Assembly: GCA_028386065.3 (NCBI GenBank)
Contig: JAKUCV010002055.1
Location: 189,803 to 253,802, forward strand
From: Turnera subulata
Taxonomy: Eukaryota; Streptophyta; Magnoliopsida; Malpighiales; Passifloraceae
Direction: 5' to 3'
DNA: 64,000 nucleotides
Shown here piece by piece: positions 34,924 through 47,100 of this stretch (within the stretch, counting starts at the first letter, position 1; every line of letters starts with the position of its first letter). Position numbers and translations under genes: made by a program. Under the pieces are notes generated by a model that saw only the letters and a list, made by a program, of their open reading frames with translations, was not told the origin of the DNA and did no database searches.

Positions 34924-37900
34924 TTAGCTTCTCACAGCTGGTCTTTCAAGCTTGCTCCTGATGGACAGGAGTTTTGCCGTAACATCCTTCATGTTCATCC
35001 TTCCCTCTGCAAATTCTAAGGTGCAAGCAACACCAATCTCAAATATCCCAATCAAGCATTCCTTCACTCTCTTGTTCCTAGTCATATGCCCACCAAATGT
35101 TTCCTGAAGCAGAATAGGATCCAAGATATAAGGCAATCGTTCTCCTTCCGCCAAAGCAACCTTACAAAATTCATGGAGGTTCAATCCGTCTTTGAACATG
35201 TCATGTGTAGGCCTCTTCCCTATAAACAACTCCAACAAAACGATGCCATAGCTGTAAGCATCCCCATATGTTGACACTCCACTCCCCATTCCATACTCTG
35301 CAGGTAATAAACAAGAATACTAGCTTATTTTGATTGAAAATAAATTAAATATTTTTCCAATTGAAAACCAAAAAAAAAAAAAACATCTTGAGGATAAAAT
35401 AAGTTTTACCTGGAGGAGCATAACCTATAGTTCCTTTTATTCCAGTAGAACTTGTTTGACTTGCTGGGCTTGATTCAAGTAGGAATCTCGCTAATCCGAA
35501 ATCACCAACATGTGCAGTCATATCGTCATTGAGAAGGATATTGCTTGGCCTGATATCAAAATGCACCAGTGGTATCTCACATTGATGATGCAAATAATCC
35601 AGTGCACAAGCCACATCAATGGCTATATTTAACCTTTGAATGAAGCTCAGATTCTTAGGGACCTCATTCTCTGCATGAGAAGAGGAATGATTCAACCACT
35701 TGTCTAAGCTCCCGTTAGCCATGAACTCATAAACAATAGCCTTGAAGTCTTTTCCTTGATAATCAATACCTGAACAGACAGTTAGTGTCTTGACAAGGTT
35801 TCGATGTCTGATGTTGCGCAGGGCCACACATTCAGCTAGGAAACTTTTTGAGGCTGATGGGTGCACAAGGTTCATCACCTTGATTGCGATTGTTGTTCTC
35901 TCAGCATCTCCAATAATTCCTCTGTACACATATCCAAAGCTACCACTTCCTATCAGGTTTGTAGCCGAAAATCCATCCGTAGCTTTGAGCAAACTTTGAT
36001 AAGACAACTGCAAATTGACTACAGGATTTTCAACAGGTTCTGTTCTTTTCTTCTTCCCTGAAACAAGATACAAACCATACAAGACTAAACTTGCCCCCAA
36101 CAATCCAGAAACAGTTTCCACTGTCACAACAACAAGCTGGGATCTCTTCTTCTTATGCGACTGTTTCACTATGCATTTTGGCAAATGAAATTCAGGAATG
36201 CCTCCACACAGCATATTGTTCCCCATCAAAAAAGCTCTACTTGTGTTTCTGAAGGCTCCTTTGGTTGGCACTTCACCCACAAAATCATTGTGAGAGAGAT
36301 TTATGTATTCTAATACACTCAATCCCTCAAGAAATAGTGGAATGCTTCCTGTCAAATTGTTATCAGAAAGATCTAATTGTCTGATCCCTCTAAGCAAGCT
36401 GAAACTTAGGGGAATGGTTCCTTGGAAAAAATTCCCGTCCAATCTAAGTGTCTCCAAGCTCTCACAATTTCCAATATCGCTAGGAATTTTTCCAGATAAT
36501 ATGTTATGTGATAGATCGAGTCCACCAAGATTTCTCAAATTTTCAACTTCTTTGGGAAGGTAACCCCTCAGGCCGTTATGCGACAAGTTCAGATAGATCG
36601 ACAAGGATGTAATGCCAAATATCTCCATAGGAATAGTACCAGTGAGATTGTTATCAGAAAGATCCAGCCACAACAGGTTTTGGCAATTGCCAAAAGTTGA
36701 AGGGATGTGACCTTGAATGTTATTACCCCCTAAACTCAAACTAATTAATAAGCTTAGATTTCCTACGGATTCCGGAATGCCACCGGAGAAATGGTTTCCT
36801 TGAATTTGAAAATCCACTAGCTTTTTCAGCATTCCAATTTCAGTGGGTATGGCTCCTGTAAGTTTGTTGTTGAGAAGATATGATACCTCCAAATTTTGGA
36901 GAATATGAATTCCAGCCGGGATGGTTCCAGATATTTGGTTGTTGTCTAGAAACAATTTTTGTAGTTGAGAGGTTGGCTACAGATTCTGGCAACAAGCCTT
37001 CGAACTTGTTTCTACCTATGTCCAGAACGCCTAAACGGGTGGCATTTGATAAAGATGAAACAAAGCTCAAGTCTTCTCCACTACCTCCCAATCTATTGTC
37101 ATAAATGTGTAACTCTTCCAACCTCTGGAGATTCTCCAGATTTGGCACTTTCCCGGTAAATTCATTGTCAGCACAACTAAAATATACCAAATTCGAGGCA
37201 TTGGATAAAGACACAGGAAGATTGCCACTAAAATGATTCAATGCAACGCTGAAGAAGGAAAGATTGGGGAGAGAGATGCCTAAATCTCTAGGAAGAGTGT
37301 CATGCAATCTATTCCCAAGCACCCAAACTTCCTGGATAGAAGAGATATTGTATAACAGGGGAGGGATGATACCTGTGAAATTATTCTCGTCCATGCCAAA
37401 GAACTGTAGGTTTGTCAGTTGGGTTAGGGATTCAGGTATGCTTCCGCCCAAGTTATTCTCAGATGTCCAAAGTTCCACCAAAGATGAAAGATTTCCTAAA
37501 GAAGGAGGGATGCTTCCGGTTAGTCTGTTTTTGGCAATGTGAAGGTATTTGAGGTTTGGGATAGAACCAATGTCCTTTGGAATCTTATCAACCAGCTTGT
37601 TGTTATAAAGAGCCATTTGTTTGAGGTTAGAGCAAGCAGACAAGTTTGCTGGGATATTTCCGATGAAAGAATTGTTAGATAGCGCTAGTATTCGCAATCT
37701 TCGCAAATGGCTAACTTGAGGCGGGATTTGGCCACTAAAGCTGTTGTCGTGGAGCCATAATGACCTAAGGAAGCTCAAGTTTCCAATATGGGGAGAAAGG
37801 AAGCCTTCAAGTTTTGAGGAGTTGAGGTTCAACTTGGTGACTCTTTGGTGCCTACGACCACAGGTAACACCATGCCACTGGCAAAAATGGACGGTTTCGT

Positions 37901-38084
37901 TCCAGGAGCTCAAAACACCAAAAGGGTCACTTCTTATTTGGGTTTTGAATTCAAGTAAGCTCAGCCTATCTGTTTCGTTGCCTATAATGGTAGTGGCATA
38001 TGACGCTGATGAGAAAAGGAAGAGTAGGCAAACATCAACAGCAAGATGGAAAATGGAAGAAAACGTATAGTGTGTTAATCCCAT
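34924..38084 (-). pseudogene. RLK-3: LRR-XII receptor kinase with a 5-bp frameshift
   Basis: From the ATG at 38084 the frame runs through signal peptide, N-cap and 12 LRRs to about 36960. There five bases present in RLK-4 (ACTACAATTGAAATATTGG region) are missing and the frame is lost. Beyond that point the sequence is open to the exon end at 35410, with the conserved intron 35409-35298 and exon 2 at 35297-34924. It covers the remaining LRRs, the membrane span, P-loop IGSGSFGYVY and DFG. The catalytic loop reads VHFDIRPSN: Phe replaces Cys or Arg before Asp, and Arg replaces the conserved Lys. The C terminus is shorter (ERPAVRS). Translation would stop about 40 codons past the shift, leaving a secreted LRR-only protein of about 414 residues. 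Confidence 0.92.
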
Positions 38085-38134
38085 ATCTCTTACAGTAATG
38101 AGAATATGAGATCGATTGATGAGTAAGAGACCTG

Positions 38135-38160
38135 CGTGCTTGGTATATATTTATAAATAA
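38135..38160 (-). promoter_or_regulatory. RLK-3 TATA region
   Basis: Minus-strand TTTATAAATATATACC lies about 60 bases before the ATG, in the position of the TATA tracts of RLK-2 and RLK-4. Confidence 0.5.
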
Positions 38161-39711
38161 CTAGAATGAACAATGCAATGCAAGCATTTGTTTTTGATTG
38201 ATGATACCAGTAAATAACACAAAGAAGTCACTTCGGGTCAGCATAAAAGCATTTATTCTTTGATTAATTATAGAGTCTGAGAAAGGAAACAATGAAGTCA
38301 CAGGCCGTATAGACCACGAACTGCAATGTATAAAATTTTTCCTTTTTCTACAAAAAAAAAACTATGAATATTGTGTTATACAACCATCATTCTTATACGT
38401 ACAACCACTATTAATTTGTCAACTGTGGCCCTTAACTTGGCTAGCCAATGTGGCTTTCACCTTCTAACGTTGATTGAAACAGATTTCCATATCCTTCACC
38501 AAATGTTTGTGCATCACAATGGGAACGGAGGGCATTCCCATGTCCTTCTTAACACAAGGTCGATCTTCTTTATAAAAAATGTATAAAAATGAAAACCACC
38601 AAATTTGTTAGTCTGAGCTAGAGGATCTTGATTTTATTTGTAGATTTCCAAGTGATGAGTGCTCCAATTTTAAATTTTGATGGGTCTCGTTGACGTTCAA
38701 GTCCACCCACTGGCCACTATCCACGAAGTATTTTGGAAGCAGAACTGAAATAATCATATCCTTGACATTCAATTCCACCCACTCCTAAAAACTACTCATA
38801 TATATCACGACTGACTTCCTTGATTTGTAATTTTAATTGGTTCACTATATATTGTGATGCAACGGTTGTGAGATTGAATGTCGCAATGCACATATCAGCA
38901 CTCCAACTGCGTGAGATCTACGAATGGGTTAAAAAGTAAAACTCCGGATATATATAGCAAGACAAAGAAACTTTACCGTATATAAATCAGGACAAATTAG
39001 AAATTCGAGGTATATAAAAGAGTTTTTCCCTAATTAGGTGGCCAAAATTTCTTTAGATGATATTTCAATTTCTTTAACTCCAGAGATAAATATTTATTAG
39101 CAAATCAAAATTAATAAGAATCATTGTTTATGATTAACGCATGGTGTGTTCTCTCGATTTCCATTTCAACATAACGTTAACTTAGAACGCAGAAAGAATA
39201 AGAAAACTCAAGTTGTAGTTAGTCGCAGAGTGACATGCACTCAGTACTTGTCTTTCTATATAGGTTACTACTTTGTCTAAGATGGCTCAAGGGAATCAAA
39301 AGTATAGATCCAAATTCTTTTTGCTCTATTAAGCAGGCTACCTCAATTAAAGGGTCATGGCATCAGGTAGCAGTAGATGGTGGTTGACTCTTTCTTGCTT
39401 GATCTTTGTACTGTCTAGCTAGTAGATGTGCTTAAAACAGTGGTGGAATGGAAGAAGATAATGTGGAAATCTTTTAAAGATTAGAAACAGTATTCTTGTG
39501 AAATTTGCACATTCTAACATGGACCCCATGTGGTAAAGGGTTAAGGGTGTAGTGAACATTCTCTCCAGTTTTTTTTTTCTCTCTGTCTTCTCTCAAGAAT
39601 TTCAAAAAAACAAACAAAGTAAACCCCATGTTTCCCCATATTCAAACCCAGATCTACCCATAATCGTGTGCAATGTCTTGCGAGTGATGACATTTTCAAC
39701 ATTTATCTCTT
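38161..39711. other. Upstream region of RLK-3 with cluster-specific repeats
   Basis: Contains a copy of the GGAAGCAGAACTGAAAT block at about 38735. A segment at about 39165-39480 is repeated directly at 42266-42515 (GACATGCACTCAGTACTTGT, AAAGGGTCATGGCATCAGGT). 38900-39010 resembles 15340-15400. No gene. Confidence 0.6.
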
Positions 39712-40165
39712 GGGATAACCATTCCGCGAGTCCTATAACTTTTTCCAAAAACTCATTTGAGTCCTAAAAACGAAAAACGTCTATTTCGAGTCCTATAACG
39801 TTTAAAAAGAACACCAAACGAGTCCCCGTCCATATTTTCGTCAAATTTTTGCTGACTTGGCCGTTATCTGATTACATGGAAAATAATTAGTAAAAAATAA
39901 CAATTATGTGGAAAATAAGATAAATAAACTAAAATTAACAAAAAAAGTAAATTTCAAAATTTGAAATTAACAATTAATAAATAATTATTAGTGACAATTA
40001 ATGAAAATTATTAACATAATTAGAATCAAAGAACATAAAAAGGCACAATCTAATGCACGCAGCATCTTGACAAGGCACAAGATTGAAAAAAGCCGCCGCA
40101 CCAAACAAGCAACCAAACGCCACAAGAATAAAAAAAAAGCAGTAGTAGATTGATCGACTACTCAC

Positions 40166-40397
40166 CTGGATGCTGAAGTCGCCGCCCAAGGAGACGTTGT
40201 GGGACTCGATGGAGAGGAAGTCGTTGGAGGAGTGGCCGCCGTCGGGGCGCATCAACATCTGGCGCTCCCTGGAGTCGAGATCAGAGGCGAGCGCCGCCAA
40301 ATCGAATTCGGAGAAAACTGAGCTCGGCACCGGATCCGGACTAGACCTGCCTTTCCACCGCCTCTGTCGTCTTCACCCTCTCCGCCTGCCGCCCGGA
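40166..40397 (-). pseudogene. Captured exon inside the MULE, gene not recognised
   Basis: The minus strand has an open frame encoding SEFDLAALASDLDSRER...SIESHNVSLGGDFSIQ that ends exactly at a textbook splice donor, CCAG|GTGAGTAG (donor at 40165-40164). GC content is high and the frame is stop-free back to about 40370. No ATG is found in the right place, so the fragment is partial. I do not recognise the parent gene; the peptide looks like a real N-terminal exon of a cellular protein. Confidence 0.6.
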
Positions 40398-40960
40398 GTC
40401 GCCTCTGCCCCTCCTCCTTCTACCGCTGCTCGTCGTCGCCGCACCCGGCACGGAGAACAACGATCTCTCTAGCGCCGATGCTTCTCATCTCTCTCCTCCT
40501 AGCCATCTTCCCATTGCTTCATAAACCCATCTACATACAAATTCAATAAACCCCAACTCGCACACACAACACACCCACTATAATATAGAGCATCCCCCAT
40601 CAATAAACTCTAACTCCTCCTTCCCCTTCCTGCTCGCCTCCTCCTTCTGCCACTCCCTCCTCGACCTCCTCCTCTTCGCCAAGTGCCGCGTCCCCATCGC
40701 CACTAGCCCAATGTCGCCGTCCAGCAGGTGCCCCCAATTCTCCAACCAAAAACTTGCAAAATACAAATTAATATTTTCTCCTCCTTCCCCCTAGGGTTTT
40801 CCAATTCTCCCCTCTTTCTTTCTTTTTCTTTTTTTTTTACATGCCTCTTTCTTTTTTTTTCTTTTCTTTGGAATGAATTTGTAATGGTGGTTGTTGTTGT
40901 AATGGTGGTTTGTGTGTGTATGGCGGTGGTAATCAGGAGGAGGAGAAGGGATTATTATTA
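40398..40960. other. Second GC-rich part of the MULE interior
   Basis: 40570-40735 has Ser/Pro- and Leu-rich readings in several frames on the plus strand, with no clear gene. 40800-40960 is T-rich, then GGTGGT-rich. It might be more captured sequence or 5'-UTR of the same gene. Confidence 0.35.
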
Positions 40961-41349
40961 GGTTTTTCTTCCAAGAGGATCAGGAGCTACAATTTTTTTC
41001 TCAGTTCGTGTTTAGTATTTTATTTTCTTTGTTTTTGTTTTTTTTCTAGATCACCGTGATTATTTTTTTTCTAATTTATTTGTTTTTTTAAGAAATTAAG
41101 GATTTATTTTTATGTCTTTGACATGTCAGTTTATGTGGCATATTATCCTAATCAGTAGTGTTGTGGATCTGATGTGGCAAAGAAAAGTCAAAGATAACTG
41201 AAAAATTGGATGAAAACTTTGACGGGGACTCGTTTGGTATTCGTTTTAAACGTTGTAGGACTCGAAATAGGCGTTTTTCGTTTTTAGGACTCAAATGAGT
41301 TTTTGGGAAAAGTTATCGGACTCGCGGAGTAATTATCCCTTTATCTCTT

Positions 41350-44172
41350 CGATCTATACTCACGGATGTTGTAGGATGCTTGGTTCAATGCTCAAACGCA
41401 GGTTTGAGTCTTGGTTTCCATAAGTTCGTAACTTCCATAATTGAATGTTTGTTTCTCTTGGCTTCTTCCTCCATCATCTCACCCATTTTAATGCTTTTGT
41501 ACCCTCATACAACCTCCTTCCAGTCCATGATATAAACCCCACACCAATGGTAAAAAGTTGAATGTTTTGTGAAATACACACCAAGTGTTCGATGAAATAC
41601 CCAAGTCTAGCGTGGATACTACATCCTTCACTCAAAATTAGTGGGTTCGCTTGAGATCGGTCAGGATCTTTAGAACCTATTCTTCAGTTCCGTATTTATC
41701 CGGTTATAGGATCTTTTGACTCCTAAGTTTTCTTAAAGTTTATCCAAGTTCCAATTCTTGCTTGAGATTTTGTTGCTGCTATTGGATGGAGTTTAGACGC
41801 AGTAGTTGCATCAGAAGAGGAGTGCTCGCCGGTGATGGCAGCGGGAGTGACGATGGTGATGGCGACGGTGGTGGTGCCGGTCCTTGTTTGGATTTTGCTA
41901 GCGATGGAGCCACTGGTCCGGCTCTGTGATTTATGGTTTTGGGGTGATTCAAACTTGGCTGTACAGACTTCAAAAATAAAAAAGACTTAAAAGGTATTGT
42001 CCAGTGTGAGAACATTGAGGAAGCTCAATTGGTACTAACCAGTTACAAAAGACCTCCTAATTTTTCTACAACAACTTTGGTGCAAATTGTGGAGCCAAAA
42101 ATTGATGCCCTCTCTTTCGGATTGCGATTAATTTTCTTAGTAAATCAAGTATTGAAATTTCCAAAATTATTGTTAATGTCTATTGTAAGCGTTGCATTAA
42201 TTATGATTATGAAATGAAAACTTTTTTATTTCTGACAAAAAAAAAGAATGAATAAAAAAAAAAAAACTCAAGTTGAAGTTAGCGCTCAGGAACATGCACT
42301 CAGTACTTGTCTTTCTATTGGTTACTACTTTGTCTAAGATGGCTCAAGGGACTCAAATTCTTTCGCTCTTTCTAGCAGGCTACCTCAATTAAAGGGTCAT
42401 GGCATCAGGTAGCAGAAGATGGTGGTTGACTCTTTATTGCTTGACCTTTGTAGTGTCTAGTAGCTAGATGTGCTTAAAACACTGGTGGAATGGGAGAAGA
42501 TATGTGGAAACAGTAAATTTCTTGATGTCAGGTTCCATCAAAGGGAATTTGCAGAGACTAAAAAAACAAAGAAGAAGTGCCCAACAACAGCATTGTGAAA
42601 GCGAAGCCTCATAGGTCCACAATCGAAGTTGCTATCATAGAGGTGATGGGACGCTCTCTCTGTCAGTGTTATCATTTTCCAAAATAATTTGCATTAATAA
42701 TTCTTGAGTTGGGGAGTCTTGTGGATGTGCCTCTGCTGCTAATGTGAATTCATGCGATCATGCAAACTTAATTTGGGAGTTAAAATGCGTTTTTTTGGTT
42801 GCCTATCCGGTATTCGGAGCTTCACCCCGACTAGTCTAGATCCGACCGGATCGCGCACCTGGCTATGGTGGGTAAGTCTCTCAATGGAGATTTTCTGCAT
42901 ATACAAGGAATCAAACCCGAGACCTCGCTTAAGCAGAACAAGTCGCTTACCACTTAAACCAATCTCACATTGGTAGTTAAAATGCGCTTTTAATAACCAT
43001 GGCCGTGACATATGTTCCACAGACGTTGGAAACACAATACACATTGTCCGTATACCACTACAAGCATAGGTTTAGACCGTGAAGTCAAGAGGACCAATTT
43101 GGCACACTGTTACAATCACCTCTAATCTAAGCTGAAGCTCCAGATCCTAGTTCTTAAAAGACAAAGAATCTTGATTTTAATTATTTGGAGACTTTCGAGC
43201 TGGTATTCAAACATTCATAATTTTTTAATTGGTGGGTGGGTCTCATTGACACCGAACTCTACCCACTGGTCACGACGTATTTAGGAAGCAGAACTGAAAT
43301 GTCTTAAGTGCTCACTCCCCTGCCTGCCACTTAAAAGCTGGAATTTCTAGGTCACTACCCACGACGTGTATTTACGAAGCAGAACTGAAATGATTAAAAA
43401 CAACCAGAAGGGACCAATAATGTAATACGACCACGCCTTGCTTGACTTTGTATTTTCTGTGGGCTCACCATCACTAATGTATGATTTCCATGATCGGTGC
43501 CGTTCCCATTTACTCAATCAATCAAGTAAACGCTTCGTCAGTTGATTGGAAATTAGGGATATTTGTTTGTTTTTCTTTATACAGATTTTGGGTGCACCAA
43601 TACAAGAAGGTATCCTTCCCATTTACTCAATCAATTAAACGCTTCATTGGAAATTAGTGTATTGAAAATCTGGAATGGAGGAGAGGACGGCCCTTATCGA
43701 TCTCCCATGCTTGCAATCTTAATTTTCTTTTTTGCACTAGTATCCTAAGTCCAGACTACTTTCTTGAGATTCATGAGTTCCCGTTTTCCTGGTTGTATGA
43801 CAAGGCAATATTATTCATGATGTATTTATCAGGTTAATTTGACCTTTGTACATTCTGCTGCCATATATTATTACAGTGAATACACAAGATTAGCAGCCGA
43901 AAAATATAAAAGAGCAAGAAAAAAACCACAACTCAATTTCCACAAGTTTATAGCTTTTACAATTACTCCACGCTACGAAGCCTGCATGGCAAGCAACGTA
44001 TAAGACACTTCTTCTAGTAGAGCCATTCTTCCCCATTAACCTGACGAACTAACTTGGACACTGGAATGACCCTGCTCGAAAAGAAAAATTCAAATGATTG
44101 CTTTTTTAAAAAAAAAAAAAGAAAAAAATATTAACAGTTCAAGCAAAATGCAATATTACCTGCAGGTTTTTG
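41350..44172. other. Spacer and 3' flank downstream of RLK-4
   Basis: No gene. 42266-42515 directly repeats 39165-39480. A SINE occupies 42790-42974. 43219-44172 is the receptor 3' flank that is duplicated at 30800-32294, with two copies of the TTTAGGAAGCAGAACTGAAA block (about 43275 and 43365, the second diverged). A 3'-UTR intron lies near 44070-44162 on the minus strand (donor CTGCAG|GTAATATTGC). Confidence 0.65.
42790..42974 (-). repeat. Complete tRNA-derived SINE (Au-like)
   Basis: 185 bp flanked by a perfect 12-bp duplication AGTTAAAATGCG (42778-42789 and 42975-42986). On the minus strand it starts with a tRNA-like head with A box and B box (GGTTTGATTCC), carries the body motif CCAGGTGCGCGATCC and ends in an A run. 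It is the reference copy for the fragments at 7524, 12879 and 15452. Confidence 0.9.
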
Positions 44173-47100
44173 CTAGTTAGCTTCTTGACCTCTTCTTGCA
44201 ACAGGTCTTTCAAATTTGCTTCTGATGGATTGGAGTTTTGCAGTAACATCCCTCATGTTCATCCTTCCCTCTGCAAATTCTAAGGTGCAAGCAACACCAA
44301 TCTCAAATATGGCCATCAAGCATTCCTTCACTCTCTTGTTTCTAATCATATTCCCACGAATTGTGTCCTGAAGAAGAATAGGATCCAAGATATAAGGCAA
44401 TCGTTCTTCATCAGATAAAGCAACCTTAGCAAATTCGTGGAGGTTCAGTCCATCTTTGAACATGTCATGTGTAGGCCTCTTCCCTGTGAACAACTCCAAC
44501 AAAAGGATGCCATAACTGTAAGCATCCCCATATGTTGAAACCCCACTTCCCATTCCGTACTCTGCAATTGATAGACAAGAATAGCGTACTAAGCTGATTT
44601 TGATTGAAAACAAAAAAGCAAACATCTTGAGGGTAAAATAAATTTTACCTGGAGGAGCATAACCTACAGTTCCTTTTACGCCAGTAGAACCTGTTTGACT
44701 TGCTGGGTTTGTTTCAAGAAGGAACTTTGCTAATCCGAAATCACCAACATGTGCTGTCATCTCATCATTGAGAAGGATATTGCTTGGCTTGATATCACAG
44801 TGGACCAGTGGTATCTCACATTGATGATGCAGATAATCCAGCGCACAGGCTACATCAATGGCAATATTTAGCCTTTGAATGAAGCTCAAAGTCTTTGGTG
44901 CTTCATCTTCTGCAAGAGTTGGGGCATGATGCAACCACAGGTCGAGGCTTCCATTCTCCATGAATGTGTAAACAATAGCCTTGAAGTCGTTGCCTTGATA
45001 ATCAATACCTGAACAGACAGTTAGTGTCTTCAGAAGATTTCTATGCCTGATGTTGCGCCAGGCCTCACATTCAGCTAGGAAACTTTTAGAAGCTGATGGG
45101 TGCACAAGGTTCAGCACCTTGACTGCGATTGTTATTCTCTCTGCTTCTCCAACAATTGCTCTGTACACAGATCCAAAGCTACCCATTCCTATCAAGTTTG
45201 TAGCAGAAAAGCCATCCGTACCTCTGAGCAAACTTTGATAAGACAGTTGCAAATTGGCTAGAGTATGTTCAACATGTTCATCCTTCTTTTTCTTCCCTGA
45301 AACAAGATACAGACAATACAAGACCAAACTTGCCCCAACCAATCCAGAAACTGTTGCGGCTATCACGACAACAACGTTGGATCTATTCTTCTTGTGTGAC
45401 TGTTTCAGTACGCATTTTGGCAAATGAAATTCAGGAACGCCTCCACACAGCATATTGTTTCCAGTCAAGAAAGCTCTACTTGTATTGCTGAAGACTCCTT
45501 TGGTTGGAACTTCACCCACAAAATCATTGTGAGAGAGATTCAAATGTTCCAATACTTTCAATTCCTGAAGAAATTGTGGAATTTTTCCTGTCAAATTGTT
45601 ATCAGAAAGATCTAATTCTTGGATCCCTCTGAGCAAACTAAAACTTGAAGGAACGCTTCCCTGCAAAAAATTCCCGTCCAATCGAAGAATCTCCAAACTC
45701 TCGCAACTCCCCAAATCCCTTGGAATTTCACCAGATAACATGTTCTGCGACAGATTGAGTCCACCGAGATTTTTCAAACTTCCAACTTCTTTAGGAAGGG
45801 AACCCCTCAGACCGTTACGCGACAAGTCTAGATAGATTGACAAGGATGTGATACCAAATATCTCCACAGGAATAGTACCAGTGAGATTGTTACCAGAAAG
45901 ATCCAGCTCTAACAAGTTTTGGCACTTGCCAATAGTTGATGGGATGTGACCTTGAAAGTTATTACCCGCTAAACTCAAGTAAATTAATGAGCTTAGATTT
46001 CCCAGGGATTCTGGAATGTTACCAGAGAAATTATTTCCTTTAATTTGAAAATCCACAAGGGTTTTCAGCATTCCGATTTCAGTGGGAATAGCTTTCTTGA
46101 GTTTATTGTTGAGCAAATCTAATCTCTCCAAGTTTCTGAGACTATAAATTCCAGCCGGGATGGTTCCAGATATTTGGTTGTTGTCTAGAGCCAATATTTC
46201 AATTGTAGTTGAGAGGTTGGCTATAGATTCAGGCAACTTGCCTTCAAAGTTGTTAATGCCTATGTCCAGAATGCGTAATCGGGTGGCATTTGATAGAGAG
46301 GAAACAAAACTCAAATCATGTTCGCTACCTCCCAGCCGATTGTTGTAAATGCGTAACACTTCCAACCACTGAAGTTTCTCCAGATTTGGAACTTTCCCAG
46401 TAAATTCATTCTCAGCAATACTAAATTGTACCAAATTGGAGGCATTGGATAAGGACACCGGAAGATTACCAGTAAAATAATTACTGTTAATACTGAAGAC
46501 CTTAAGATTTGGAAGAGAGACGCCTAAATCTCTAGGAAGAGTGCCATGCAGTCTGTTTCCGTATAGGCAAAATTGCTGGATAGAAGACATATTGCATAAG
46601 AGGGGAGGGATAGTACCTGACAAATCATTAAATCCCAAACGAAAGAACTGTAGGTTTTTCAGTTGGGTTAGGGATTCTGGTATGCTTCCGCCCAAGTTAT
46701 TGTGGGATGTCCAAAGTTCCACCAAAGATGAAAGATTTCCTAAAGAAGGAGGGATGCTTCCCGTTAGTCTGTTTTTGGAAATGGAAAGGAATTGGAGGTT
46801 TGGGATAGAAGCAATCTCCTCTGGAATCTTATCAACCAGCTTATTTCTAGAAAGAGAGATTGATACGAGGTGAGAGCAAGCTGACAAGTTGGCTGGGATA
46901 TTTCCGGTGAAGGAATTGTTACGTAACGTTAGCACTTGCAATCTTGTCAAATGGCTAACTTGAGATGGGATTTGGCCACTAAAGCTATTGTTGTGGAGCC
47001 ATAATGACCTTAGGAAGCTCAAGTTCCCAATATGGGGAGACAGGAAGCCTTCAAGTTTTGAGGAGTTGAGGTGCAATGCAGTGACTCTTTGGTGCCTGCG

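Larger units (their letters stand above)
39712..41339. mobile_element. Non-autonomous MULE carrying foreign DNA (Pack-MULE-like)
   Basis: Terminal inverted repeats of about 120 bp begin GGGATAA...CCGCGAGTCC and carry GTCCTATAAC and AACGAAAAACG motifs in mirror order at both ends. A perfect 10-bp duplication TTTATCTCTT flanks it (39702-39711 and 41340-41349), as expected for Mutator-like elements. It is 1628 bp with no transposase. The interior includes a GC-rich portion at about 40150-40740 with an exon-like reading frame, foreign to the AT-rich surroundings. Confidence 0.95.

Noticed and set aside
41788..41934. 48-codon Gly/Asp-rich frame starting MEFRRSSC
   Set aside because: Low-complexity GATGGTGATGG composition explains it; no supporting homology or gene structure.
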